From NCBI RefSeq assembly GCF_000429345.1, contig NZ_AUBR01000009.1, forward strand, positions 1 through 64,000: a stretch of 64,000 bases of DNA. Direction: 5' to 3'. Origin of the DNA: Desulfovirgula thermocuniculi DSM 16036. GTDB taxonomy: Bacteria > Bacillota > Desulfotomaculia > Desulfotomaculales > Desulfovirgulaceae. The notes below the pieces were generated by a model. That model saw nothing but the letters and a program-made list of their open reading frames with translations, did not search any database and was not told the origin of the DNA. Positions 25,998 through 33,833 of this stretch are shown here, piece by piece (the stretch's first letter is position 1; each line of letters starts with the position of its first letter). The position numbers and the translations under genes are program-made.

Positions 25998-26507
25998 TCA
26001 GTGTTCCTCCCACTTGATTTTTCCCGGCCGGAGAACGGATTCCGCAATGCGCACGCACAGGAGGGCCGCCCCCAGTGTAAGGAGGAAATAGGCGGGGGCC
26101 AGCGGGTAGCCCAGGATGCAGCTCGTCGTCTCCCCAAAGCGCCAGGCCTTCAGCGCCTTTTGCCAGCCGTAAAAGGCAATGAGGGCAAAGAGCAGCAGTC
26201 CCAGGGCGTTTAAGCAGGGGTCGATGGCCCGCAAAAACGACGGCGGCAAAAAGCGCCGGAAAAGGGTGACGCGGACGTGCCCCCCCTGTACGTAAACGTA
26301 GCTCATGGCCAGGTAAACCAGCGTCACCATGAGGTACTCCTCGTTTATTTCCACGCTGCCGGGAATGGGATGACGGAAAAATTTCCGTCCCGTCACGTCG
26401 GCGGTGACCAGGAGCATCATGGAGATGACGCTCAGCACGCTACCCGTCATGCAGGCCTTTTCCAGCAGGTCGACGGCTTTTCCCAGGTAAGCAAAAAATT
26501 TTTTCAT
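25998..26507 (-). CDS. dctQ: TRAP transporter small permease (DctQ)
   Basis: The protein of about 169 residues has four hydrophobic segments and the typical DctQ motif VNEEYLMVTLVYLAMSYVY (EINEEYL region) and GGHVRV. It pairs with DctM in the membrane. ATG 26507 has a GAGGTGG site; GTG 26519 overlaps that site. It follows iclR by 29 bp, so the transporter is probably transcribed with its regulator. Confidence 0.9.
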   Translation of the reverse strand: MKKFFAYLGKAVDLLEKACMTGSVLSVISMMLLVTADVTGRKFFRHPIPGSVEINEEYLMVTLVYLAMSYVYVQGGHVRVTLFRRFLPPSFLRAIDPCLNALGLLLFALIAFYGWQKALKAWRFGETTSCILGYPLAPAYFLLTLGAALLCVRIAESVLRPGKIKWEEH

Positions 26508-26536
26508 CACCAGCACCACCTCATCTAATCACTGCG

Positions 26537-27292
26537 TCATGTTTGGCGGTAACCAAGCTGCCTGGAAACCTCCCTCCCTCCCCACTGCAGGATTTTTATA
26601 CATTCGGCAAGCTTCTTTTCTTCTGCCCGCACTTCGGGGAGGCCGATGGAGAGGCTGGCCACAACCTTGCCGTGCCGGTCAAAAACGGGCACGCTGATGG
26701 CCACCAAGCCCGCATTACGCTCCCCCCAGCTCACGGTGTAGCCCTGGCGGCGGATCTCTTCGATGCGCCGGCGGAGCTCTTCCTTGCTGGTGATGGTGGT
26801 GGAGGTGAAGGGCTTCAGCTCAAGGCTCCTGATGATCTTCTCCCTTTCCTCGCTGAAGGCCAGGAGCACCAGGGCCGAAGCCCCTACATAAAGGGGCGAG
26901 CGCTGGCCGATATTTACCGCAGCCTTGAGGGCGTGGGAGCAATCCAGAAACTCCACGCACACCCTTTCGCCCTCCAGGACCACGTTCAGGTAAACCGCTT
27001 CGTTGACCTTATCTCTTATCTCGCGCATGACGGGCAGGGCGACGGCGCGGACCTCCATCTGCCCGACAATGATGCTGCCCAAATCGAAAAGGCGCATCCC
27101 CAGGCGGTATTTCCTGCTCGCACTGCTTCTGCTCACAAAGCCGTATTTTTCCAAAGTATTTAAAAGACGCAACACGGTGGGCTTGGCCCAGCCGAGCTCC
27201 TTGCTCAGCTCGGCCAGGGTCCACTCCGGCTTTTCAGGGCTGAACTTGTTTAAGATCAGCAACGCCTTCTCTACGGCGGCAATGGTCTTCAC
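26537..27292 (-). CDS. IclR-family transcriptional regulator
   Basis: The 251-residue protein has a winged helix-turn-helix (about 1-65, with TLAELSKELGWAKPTVLRLL) and an IclR effector domain (about 75-245, including RNAGLVAISVPVFD). IclR proteins usually bind a metabolite of the pathway they control. The gene comes directly before dctQMP, and a palindrome overlaps its own promoter, so autoregulation and control of the transporter are likely (inference). Confidence 0.93.
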   Translation of the reverse strand: MKTIAAVEKALLILNKFSPEKPEWTLAELSKELGWAKPTVLRLLNTLEKYGFVSRSSASRKYRLGMRLFDLGSIIVGQMEVRAVALPVMREIRDKVNEAVYLNVVLEGERVCVEFLDCSHALKAAVNIGQRSPLYVGASALVLLAFSEEREKIIRSLELKPFTSTTITSKEELRRRIEEIRRQGYTVSWGERNAGLVAISVPVFDRHGKVVASLSIGLPEVRAEEKKLAECIKILQWGGREVSRQLGYRQT

Positions 27293-27320
27293 CGCGAAAA
27301 AACCAGCCTCTCTGCCGGGT

Positions 27321-27357
27321 GTTACACGATATGTAACATCATTTCACATTCTGTCAA
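27321..27357 (-). promoter_or_regulatory. iclR-dctQMP promoter with overlapping palindromic operator
   Basis: On the minus strand TTGACA (27357-27352), 16 nt, TACATA (27335-27330). The palindrome GTTACA-N5-TGTAAC (27321-27337) covers the -10 element, which fits repression, most simply by the IclR protein. Confidence 0.65.
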
Positions 27358-27457
27358 TTCTAAGCTTTCACAAGATTGCTAAGGGTGCAACATTTGCCCC
27401 GCAAGCTGTCGATTTTAAAGCTTGAACGGTTGGTTTTGCGGGGCAAACGGCAAAAGG

Positions 27458-28624
27458 CTAGCCGGCCACACCTGTGGCCAAAAATTGCCCTACCTCCTCC
27501 TCGCTGTAGCCCAGGGAAAGCAAGACTTCCCGGGTGTGTTGCCCCGGCGCCGGGGCCTCCCGTACGGGCAGCACCCCGGCCCCCTGTATTTTGAGCGGCA
27601 GGCCAACGGTGATAATGGTTCCCCCTTCTGCCGGCTGCTCTATGAGGATGTTACGGGCCTTTACCTGGGGGTGCTGCGGCACCTCTCCCACTTCCAGCAC
27701 GGGCTCGAGGCAGGTGTCCGCCCGGCCAAACAGCTCCTCAATTTCCGCGCGTGTAAGCCGGGCAAAGAACTCTTCTACCCTGCGGCGGGCTTCGCCGTCC
27801 CTGGCAAACTGCAGGGGGATAAGGTCGGGCCGTCCCGCAGCGCGGCAGAAGTTCTCCCAGAACTTGGGCTCGAGGTTGCCCACGGCCACAAAGCGCCCGT
27901 CCCCGGTACGGTACACACCGTAGCAGGGCAGGCCGCCGTTTAAAAACTCCTCTCCCCGGCGGGGCTCGCCGGCACCGGCCAGGTACTGCGTGAGGTAGAG
28001 GGTCATCCAGGAAACCGCCACGTCAAGCATGGCCACGTCCAGGTAGGCCCCCTGCCCGGTGGCCGCGCTGCGCACGTACGCGGCCAGGATGCCCACGGCA
28101 GCCGTAAGGGCGCCGCCCAGGTCCGCCACCTGCACTCCCGGGGGGATCGGGGGCCCATCCCGCTGCCCCGTGAGGGCCAGGGCCCCTGCCAGAGCCAGGC
28201 AGTTTATATCGTGGCAGGGCCGCTGGCTGTGCGGGCCGCTTTGCCCAAAGCCGGTTAAGGAGCAGTAAACCAGGCGGGGGTTAATTTCCGCCAGCTCCCG
28301 GTAACCCAGGCCCAGCCGCTCCATGACTCCCGGCCGGAAGCTTTCCACCAGCACGTCGTACTCCCTGACCAGGCGGAGGAAAATCTCCCGCCCGTCAGGA
28401 GACTTCAGGTTGAGGCGCACGGACTTTTTGTTGCGGTTGATGGCATGGTACCACACGCTCATTTCTCCAAGCCGGGGGCCCAGGTCGCGCATGTAATCGC
28501 CGGCAACCGTGTCTTCGACCTTCAAAACCTGGGCCCCCAGGTCGGCCAGGAGCATGGTGGCGTAACCGCCGGGCAAGAGCCGGGTCAGGTCCAAAACCTT
28601 CATGTTTTCCAGCAGCCGGTACAT
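27458..28624 (-). CDS. class III CoA transferase (CaiB/BaiF family)
   Basis: The 388-residue protein has the family N-terminus (KVLDLTRLLPGGYATMLLADLGAQVLKVE), the catalytic-Asp region CHDINCLALAGALAL, and the C-terminal GLPLKIQG segment. These enzymes move CoA between organic acids. ATG 28624 follows GGGGGG. It is divergent from butyrate kinase across about 320 bp and may activate the acid brought in by the TRAP system, but the substrate cannot be read from sequence. Confidence 0.9.
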   Translation of the reverse strand: MYRLLENMKVLDLTRLLPGGYATMLLADLGAQVLKVEDTVAGDYMRDLGPRLGEMSVWYHAINRNKKSVRLNLKSPDGREIFLRLVREYDVLVESFRPGVMERLGLGYRELAEINPRLVYCSLTGFGQSGPHSQRPCHDINCLALAGALALTGQRDGPPIPPGVQVADLGGALTAAVGILAAYVRSAATGQGAYLDVAMLDVAVSWMTLYLTQYLAGAGEPRRGEEFLNGGLPCYGVYRTGDGRFVAVGNLEPKFWENFCRAAGRPDLIPLQFARDGEARRRVEEFFARLTRAEIEELFGRADTCLEPVLEVGEVPQHPQVKARNILIEQPAEGGTIITVGLPLKIQGAGVLPVREAPAPGQHTREVLLSLGYSEEEVGQFLATGVAG

Positions 28625-28949
28625 AATCAGCCCCCCTTGTTTTATGTCCGTAGTCGTGTGCCACTATAAGTCGTCAAACTTGAGGTGGTTCAGTAGAGGC
28701 AGGGTTTAATTGCCATTACATGCAATTATGAGGCCGGAAAATCCCTCCGCAGCCGTTGGTGGCTTCGCGGCAGCCCGGCCCCTTCAAGATGTCTTGAAAC
28801 CATGACACCCCGTGCGGTCAGTTTACAGTGCCGGTCCGGCCCGCGCGGTGCCCAAAGGTTTTGCCCCGCAAAAGGAATGGACCGGCGCCGGGTCGAATTA
28901 TGGATTTTGGCAAAAAGGTACGGCGGGAGCGTGGTTAACCCTGCGCCTT
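28625..28949. promoter_or_regulatory. divergent intergenic region with inverted repeat
   Basis: No gene is visible between the CoA transferase and buk. TAATTGC (28707-28713) and GCAATTA (28722-28728) form an inverted repeat with an 8-nt spacer, a candidate operator for one or both genes. It differs from the iclR palindrome. I could not pick convincing promoters. Confidence 0.4.
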
Positions 28950-30020
28950 TTGGTCGTTAACCCGGGATCGACCAGCACCAAGGTGGCAGCCTTTGAGGAC
29001 GACTGCCGCCTGTGGCAGCAAAACATCAGCCACCCCGAAGAAGAGCTTAGCGAGATTGGGGACATTCTGGAAGAGGCAGACTACCGTTATAGGGCCGTCT
29101 TAAAGGCCCTTGAGGAGCGGCAGGAAGACGTCCGCCGGTTTGACGCCGTGGTCGCCAGGGGCGGCCTGCTGAAGCCCCTTCCCGGCGGTGTTTATGCCGT
29201 GGGGGAAGAAATGTACCACGACCTCTCCACATGTAGGTACGGGCGGCACGCCTCCAACACCGGGGGCATCATTGCCTACCGCCTCCACCGGGAAGCGGGC
29301 ATTCCCGCCCTGGTGGTGGACCCGGTTTCCGTGGACGAGTTTACGGAGCTGGCCCGCTACTCCGGGCTTTCAGGGATCGAGCGCAAAAGCCAGCTCCACG
29401 CCCTGAACATGAAGGCTGCCGCCCGCAAGGTGGCCTCGCTTATGGGCAGGTCGCCGCATGAAGTAAACCTGGTCATCGCCCACCTGGGGAGCGGCATCTC
29501 CGTGGCCCCTTACCAGGAAGGGCGCCTGGTGGATGTCAACAACGCCAACAACGAGGGGCCCTTTTCCCTGGAGCGCTGCGGTACCCTGCCGTCACTGGAC
29601 CTCATCGATCTGTGCTACAGCGGCAGGTATACCCGCGAGGAAATGACTTCCCTGGTCACCCGCCGGGGCGGCATTTACTCTTACCTCGGCACCAAGGATT
29701 TCCGGAAGGTAGAAGAAATGATTGCTAACGGGAACCGAGAAGCCCTGCAGGTGGTTTTGGCCATGTGCTACCAGGTAGCCAAGGAAATCGGCGCCATGGC
29801 CACCGTCCTTTGCGGCAGGGTAGACGGGATCGTCCTCACGGGGGGCCTAGCCTGCTCACGCCTGGTGGTGGACAGCATCACCTCCCGCGTTTCCTTTATT
29901 GCCCCGGTGACGGTCATACCCGGCGAGGAAGAAATGGAAGCCCTGGCAACAGGGGCGTTGGCGGCCCTGCGGGGCGAGGAGGAAATTAAAAACTACGCAA
30001 CCACTGGAGTGAGAGCATGA
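28950..30020 (+). CDS. buk: butyrate kinase
   Basis: The acetokinase-family enzyme interconverts butyryl phosphate and butyrate with ATP. It shows VVNPGSTSTKVAAFE (phosphate 1), ARGGLLKPLPGGVYAV, AHLGSGISVA (phosphate 2) and TGGLACS (adenosine). The TTG start gives 356 residues, normal for Buk, but leaves almost nothing before VVNPGS; CTG 28941 would match relatives better. GTG 28931 would fit if one C of the CCC at 28939-28941 were absent. No start has a well-placed ribosome binding site. The stop overlaps the ptb ATG. Confidence 0.9.
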   Translation: MVVNPGSTSTKVAAFEDDCRLWQQNISHPEEELSEIGDILEEADYRYRAVLKALEERQEDVRRFDAVVARGGLLKPLPGGVYAVGEEMYHDLSTCRYGRHASNTGGIIAYRLHREAGIPALVVDPVSVDEFTELARYSGLSGIERKSQLHALNMKAAARKVASLMGRSPHEVNLVIAHLGSGISVAPYQEGRLVDVNNANNEGPFSLERCGTLPSLDLIDLCYSGRYTREEMTSLVTRRGGIYSYLGTKDFRKVEEMIANGNREALQVVLAMCYQVAKEIGAMATVLCGRVDGIVLTGGLACSRLVVDSITSRVSFIAPVTVIPGEEEMEALATGALAALRGEEEIKNYATTGVRA

Positions 30021-30964
30021 GGTTTGAAAACTTCCGACAACTCATCAGGGCGGTCAGGGACCTACCCAAGGCGCGCCTCTGTGTGGCCGCAGCAGCCGAA
30101 GAAACGGTCCTCCAGGCAGTGCGCGACGCCCGCAAGGAGGAACTGGTCGATGTAACGCTGGTAGGGCACGAGGAGACCATCTGGCGGCTGGCCTGTACCG
30201 TGGGCTTAAACCTAAAGGGCATAGAGATCATCCACGAAAAGGACCCCGCAGCCGCCGCCCAGCGTGCCGTTGCCGAGGTGGCCCAGGGAAGGGCCGACTT
30301 TTTAATGAAGGGGATGGTTAACACGGCGGACTTCCTGCGGGCCGTCTTAAACCCTCAGGCGGGCCTGCGCACGGGCAGAATCTTGAGCCACCTGGCGGCC
30401 TACGAAATTCCCGGCTACTACCGCCTCATCTTCCTCACCGACGGGGGATTTAACATTGCCCCGGACCTGGAGCAAAAGAAGGCCATCATTGAAAACGCCG
30501 TTTCCTTTCTCCACACCATCGGCCTCCGCAAGCCGCGCGTGGCGGTGCTCTCGGCCAACGAGCAGGTAAACCCCCGGATGCCGGTGACGGTGGAAGCCTA
30601 CGCCTTAAAGCAAATGGCCGAAAGGGGCGAGATTAAAGGGGCCTACGTGGACGGGCCGGTGCCCCTGGACGTGGCGGTCAGCTACGAGGCCGCCGCACAC
30701 AAGGGCATCCAGAGCCCGGTAGCCGGGCGGGCAGACCTGCTGGTGGTGCCCAACATTGAGGCCGGGAACCTCCTGGGCAAGGCCATCATTTACTTTGCCG
30801 GGGGCAAAATGGCCGGCCTGGTACTGGGGGCCGCCCGGCCAATCATCCTCACCTCGCGCAACGAGACCGCCTACGGCAAGGTGGCTTCCATTGCCCTGGC
30901 CGCCTATTCCGTGGTCAGCGCGCGGCAGGCCGCCGCAGCCGAGGAAAGGACGGGACTGCCGTGA
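30017..30964 (+). CDS. ptb: phosphate butyryltransferase (phosphate acyltransferase family)
   Basis: The 315-residue protein of the Ptb/Pta family exchanges CoA of butyryl-CoA (or a related acyl-CoA) for phosphate. Recognisable are DFLMKGMVNTADFLRAVL, TDGGFNIAPDLEQK and VPNIEAGNLLGKA. With buk it makes ATP from an acyl-CoA, or runs the other way to activate acids. The ATG overlaps the buk stop by 4 bp and has GGAGTGAG. Chain-length preference is not evident. Confidence 0.92.
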   Translation: MRFENFRQLIRAVRDLPKARLCVAAAAEETVLQAVRDARKEELVDVTLVGHEETIWRLACTVGLNLKGIEIIHEKDPAAAAQRAVAEVAQGRADFLMKGMVNTADFLRAVLNPQAGLRTGRILSHLAAYEIPGYYRLIFLTDGGFNIAPDLEQKKAIIENAVSFLHTIGLRKPRVAVLSANEQVNPRMPVTVEAYALKQMAERGEIKGAYVDGPVPLDVAVSYEAAAHKGIQSPVAGRADLLVVPNIEAGNLLGKAIIYFAGGKMAGLVLGAARPIILTSRNETAYGKVASIALAAYSVVSARQAAAAEERTGLP

Positions 30965-31719
30965 AATGGCAGAAGGTTTTCTTCCAAAACTCGCGTGGTT
31001 TGCTCTTGGCGGGCCTCCTCTGCGGCGGCCCCGGGAATACCCGCGGGGTGATCATCAACTGCCACGGCTTTACGGGAAGCAAGGAAGGGGGCGGGCGGGC
31101 GCTGGAAATGGGGGAAGAGCTGGTGCGGCAGGGCTGGGCCTGCCTGGTGTTTGATTTTGCCGGCAACGGCGAAAGCGAGGGGAACTTTGCCGACCTTACC
31201 CTTTCCGGCCAGATCGACGACCTCACTTGCGCAGTAAGCTGGGCCCTGGAGCAAGGATTCTGCCGGGTGGTCACCGTGGGGAGGAGCTTTGGCGGTACCA
31301 CGGCCATCTGTCAGGGTGCCCGCGATCCGCGCGTTGCCGGCGTCTGCACCTGGGCGGCGCCGGCCAGGCCCTGGGAACTCTTCTACGGCCTTACCGACGA
31401 GCCCCTGGAAGGGCCCGCCGAAACCGTAGCCCTGGCCAGCGAGGGCGGCCTCATTTACCTAAAGAAAGATTTCTTTTTCGACCTCCGGCAGTACGACGTC
31501 CCCCGCTGCGCCTCTCTGCTGGCCCCGCGCCCGCTTCTGGTCATACACGGCACACGGGACAACCTCGTACCCCCTGAAGACGCCCGGCTCATTTACGAAG
31601 CCGCCCGCGAGCCGCGGGAGGTGGTGCTCTTAGAGGGAGCGGACCACCGCTTCAGCCAGCACCACCGCATGGTGTGGGACGCGCTTTTCGACTGGCTGTC
31701 CAGGCACTTTGCCGCATGA
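30961..31719 (+). CDS. alpha/beta hydrolase
   Basis: The 252-residue serine hydrolase has nucleophile elbow GRSFGG (about 104), Asp in HGTRDNLVP (about 203) and His in GADHRFS (about 233), plus the oxyanion HGFTGS motif. It resembles esterase/acyl-peptidase-like dienelactone hydrolases. The GTG start overlaps the ptb stop, so it belongs to the buk-ptb operon. The substrate may be an ester, thioester or amide of that pathway; this is not determined. Confidence 0.88.
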   Translation: MKWQKVFFQNSRGLLLAGLLCGGPGNTRGVIINCHGFTGSKEGGGRALEMGEELVRQGWACLVFDFAGNGESEGNFADLTLSGQIDDLTCAVSWALEQGFCRVVTVGRSFGGTTAICQGARDPRVAGVCTWAAPARPWELFYGLTDEPLEGPAETVALASEGGLIYLKKDFFFDLRQYDVPRCASLLAPRPLLVIHGTRDNLVPPEDARLIYEAAREPREVVLLEGADHRFSQHHRMVWDALFDWLSRHFAA

Positions 31720-31733
31720 GGCGGGGAGGCAGC

Positions 31734-33833
31734 ATGGCGCCACCCGGTTGCCGCGCCGCCGTAGATGTGGGGAGCGCCTTTACCCACGTGTGCCTTATGG
31801 AGGAGGAAGGCGGCAGGACCTACACCGCCAGGGTCCCCTCTACGCCCTGCCACCCCGGGCGCGCCGTACTGGCAGGCCTGGCGGAAGCCGCACGCCGGGC
31901 GGGGCTGGGAGGCGCGGTCCCGGGGCAGGTCGTCTTGGGCCACACGCTGGCCGCCGCCGCCCTCCTGGAAGGCCCCCGCCGGGCAAAGGTAGCCCTGCTG
32001 CTCACCCGCGGCTTCAAGGACGTGCTCTTCACCGGGCGGCAACAGAGGCCGCAGACCTACCTTTTATCAGCTGCCCCGCCCCCTCCCCTCGTACCCCGCC
32101 GCCTTACCTTTGAGGTCACGGAAAGGCTGCTGGCCGGCGGCGAGGTGCTGGTTCCCCTGGAGGAAGGGGAGGTAGAAGCTATTGCGGCAGAGCTGAGGCG
32201 CAGCGGGGTGACTTCCGTGGCCGTGTGCATGCTTCACGCTCCCGCCAACCCCAGCCACGAGCTTAAAGCGCGGGAAATCCTCTCCCGCCTCTGCCCCGGC
32301 ATGCACGTGAGCCTCTCCGCGGAAGTCCTCCCCGAAGCTTACGAGTACGAGCGCGCCGTAGCCACGGTGGTTGACGCCCTGGCCGCTCCCGCCCTGGCAT
32401 CCATCCTGGCCGAGCTGCAGGACAATCGGGGTAGCCCTCTCCGCGCCGCAAAGCCGGGTCTCTTCCTGCTCTCGTCCGACGGTACCGCGCTTGACGCCCG
32501 CCGGGCTGCGGGGCAGAGCGCGCACACCGTCTTCTCTTCCTTTGCCGGCGGGGCAACGGCGGGGCTTCATCTGGCCCGCCAGACGGGCCGGCCCAACCTG
32601 ATAATCCTCGGCATGGGCAATAGCTGCACGTACATAGCCGTAATCCAGGGCGAGCAGCTGCGCTGCGTGCGCGGGGTACATTGCGGAGGCTACCCGCTGG
32701 CCTTTCCCTCCCTGGAGGTGCGCGCCCTGGGGCTTGGCGGCAGCAGCACGGTGGTCGCCGATGCCGGCGGCGTGCTGCGCCTCGGCCCGCCAGCCGCGCC
32801 CGCCGGCCCTGCCCCGGCCTGCCGCGGCACGGGCGGCGCGGAGCCCACCCTCACCGGTGCCCAGCTGGTGCTGGGCCGCCTGTGCCCCTGCCCGGTGCAT
32901 CCCCGGGGCGAGCAGGAGTTACACGGCGAGCAGGCCAGGGCGGCCCTGGAACAGAAAATTGCCCGGCCCCTGGGCATTGCCCCCGAAGAGGCTGCCCGGA
33001 AAACGGTCGAGGTGGCCAGCGCCAGCGTGGCCCGGGAAATCAGGGCGGCCCTGGCAAGGCAGGGCGGCGATTTCCGGGACTTTGCCCTCGTGGCCTGCGG
33101 CGGAGCCGGCCCCCAGTACGGCGTGGAAATAGCGCGCCTTCTGGGCATTGCCCACGTGCTCATCCCCCCCCGCGCCACGGCCTTTGCCGCCCTGGGCATG
33201 CTGCATGCGGGCATCCGCCAGACCCGTGCTTTCCCCGCCGGACTGGTCCTGGACCCCTCCTCGCTGCCCAGGCTGGCAGAAATCTTCGCTTTCCTTGAGG
33301 AGGCGGAACGCCGGGAACTGGCGGGCGAAAGGCCCAGTGCCGGGGAGGCGCACCTTTTCCGCGAGGTAGACCTGCGGCTTAGCGGCACCTCCCGGCTCTT
33401 CACCGTACCCTTCCCGCGCGGTCGCCTCTGCCCGGAGGACCTGGCCATCCTGCGGCGCAGCTTTCTCCTCCAGTACGAGCAGGAGAGCGGTTTCCCGCCT
33501 CCGGAGGAAGCGGTGGTAGAGGTGGTCAACGCGCGCGTGGCGGTAATCGCGGCGCCGCCGTGCCCCAGGCCCGGCCCGCCGGCGCAAGGAGAGGCAGGCC
33601 CCGGAGTAAAACCGGTACCTGCAGGGGAGCAGGCGGTTTACTTTACGGGGCAACGCCACTCTGTGCCCGTGTACGTGCGGGACGAGCTGGGGCCGGGAAG
33701 CGTCCTGCCCGGGCCGGCACTCATTGTTGAGGAGGGCACCACCACCGTGGTCTGGCCCGGCGCCGCGGCTCGGGTTGACCGGTGGGGCAACTTGGTCATC
33801 GACGTGCGTGCCGGGGGAGGCGAGGACCGGTGA
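31734..33833 (+). CDS. hyuA: hydantoinase/oxoprolinase subunit A family protein
   Basis: The 699-residue protein carries the HyuA/OPLAH A fold: VDVGSAFTHVCL N-terminus, YEYERAVATVVDA, an ATP-binding actin-like core (CGGAGPQYGVEIARLLGI) and PPRATAFAALG. In this family ATP drives hydrolysis of cyclic amides such as 5-oxoproline or hydantoins, or carboxylation of ketones. The expected SDGGT-like motif reads SSDGTALDAR here, a divergence. ATG 31734 has GGGGAGG; ATG 31716 overlaps the hydrolase stop. Confidence 0.85.
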   Translation: MAPPGCRAAVDVGSAFTHVCLMEEEGGRTYTARVPSTPCHPGRAVLAGLAEAARRAGLGGAVPGQVVLGHTLAAAALLEGPRRAKVALLLTRGFKDVLFTGRQQRPQTYLLSAAPPPPLVPRRLTFEVTERLLAGGEVLVPLEEGEVEAIAAELRRSGVTSVAVCMLHAPANPSHELKAREILSRLCPGMHVSLSAEVLPEAYEYERAVATVVDALAAPALASILAELQDNRGSPLRAAKPGLFLLSSDGTALDARRAAGQSAHTVFSSFAGGATAGLHLARQTGRPNLIILGMGNSCTYIAVIQGEQLRCVRGVHCGGYPLAFPSLEVRALGLGGSSTVVADAGGVLRLGPPAAPAGPAPACRGTGGAEPTLTGAQLVLGRLCPCPVHPRGEQELHGEQARAALEQKIARPLGIAPEEAARKTVEVASASVAREIRAALARQGGDFRDFALVACGGAGPQYGVEIARLLGIAHVLIPPRATAFAALGMLHAGIRQTRAFPAGLVLDPSSLPRLAEIFAFLEEAERRELAGERPSAGEAHLFREVDLRLSGTSRLFTVPFPRGRLCPEDLAILRRSFLLQYEQESGFPPPEEAVVEVVNARVAVIAAPPCPRPGPPAQGEAGPGVKPVPAGEQAVYFTGQRHSVPVYVRDELGPGSVLPGPALIVEEGTTTVVWPGAAARVDRWGNLVIDVRAGGGEDR

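Noticed and set aside
24629-26137. 502-residue reading of DctM
   Set aside because: Both ends are artefacts: the N-terminal extension overlaps dctQ, and the C-terminal extension follows a frame break.
32690-33529. Minus-strand ORFs of about 250-280 codons over hyuA
   Set aside because: Ser/Arg/Pro-rich antisense frames over a well-supported family member.
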